Below, piece by piece: positions 16,377 to 16,445 of a stretch of DNA of 16,445 bases. Position numbers and translations under genes: made by a program. The notes below the pieces were generated by a model. It searched no databases. It saw only the letters and a program-made list of their open reading frames with translations, and had not been told where the DNA came from. This DNA is from Larix sibirica (taxonomy: Eukaryota; Streptophyta; Pinopsida; Pinales; Pinaceae), in NCBI GenBank assembly GCA_004151065.3, contig NWUY0300071235.1, positions 24,771 to 41,215 on the forward strand. Direction: 5' to 3'. How positions within the stretch are numbered: the first letter of the stretch is position 1; each line of letters opens with the position of its first letter.

Positions 16377-16445
16377 TGTTAAAGAAATGTAAATGCGGAA
16401 GATATTCTAATTGTATTTATTTATTGTATTATTATTATTCCTCCT
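16377..16445 (+). mobile_element. Possible start of an LTR inserted in the LINE, partial
   Basis: LINE similarity stops exactly where the sequence TGTTAAAGAAATGTAAATGC begins. TGTTA is a usual start of plant copia LTRs, and the following AT-rich, non-coding sequence to the window end fits an LTR. A five-base target duplication would be tctta (16372-16376). Only 69 bases are visible, so this is a prediction. Confidence 0.35.

Overview
The window looks like a stretch of nuclear DNA from a seed plant with a large, repeat-rich genome. A gymnosperm or conifer would fit, but that is an inference from the density of nested, decayed transposons around a single gene. The one intact gene is a single-exon P-class PPR protein gene on the minus strand (6646-9066). 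Almost everything else recognisable is transposon debris from four classes: Ty1-copia, a candidate Ty3-gypsy LTR, a hAT DNA transposon and a plant L1-type LINE. There is a two-base N gap at 3000-3001. No rRNA, tRNA, CRISPR array or prokaryotic feature was seen.

Layout: (1) 1-81 is the start of an LTR-like sequence, minus strand, that cuts into a broken Ty1-copia gag-pol remnant (82-1530, minus). The copia primer-binding site is at 1602-1619 and its probable 5' LTR at about 1620-2234, next to a long imperfect hairpin (2211-2275). (2) 2342-2473 and 3002-3132 are two copies of a dispersed repeat. They are identical over the 62 bases that abut the gap, then about 75-80% similar. (3) 3600-4740 is a broken hAT transposase, plus strand, with the C-terminal dimerisation region recognisable. 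(4) 4741-6645 holds no supported gene. (5) 6646-9066 is the PPR gene. (6) 9067-12430 is mostly unassigned AT-rich DNA. It contains a short 46-base-offset repeat, a coding-like frame broken only by three TAG codons (10131-10622) and an LTR-like start (11151). (7) 12433-16376 is a decayed L1-type LINE, plus strand: ORF1 with a CCHC knuckle, then ORF2 with endonuclease and reverse transcriptase. It stops abruptly where a TGTTA sequence, possibly another LTR, begins at 16377.

The genes do not form a pathway. The PPR protein probably acts in mitochondrial RNA metabolism, and the elements are independent and dead as read here. I found no undescribed biological system. The items most worth checking are the gap and repeat structure, the nested insertion junctions, the hAT remnant, the hairpin and overlapping upstream ORF at the PPR start, and the 18-codon duplication inside the PPR protein.
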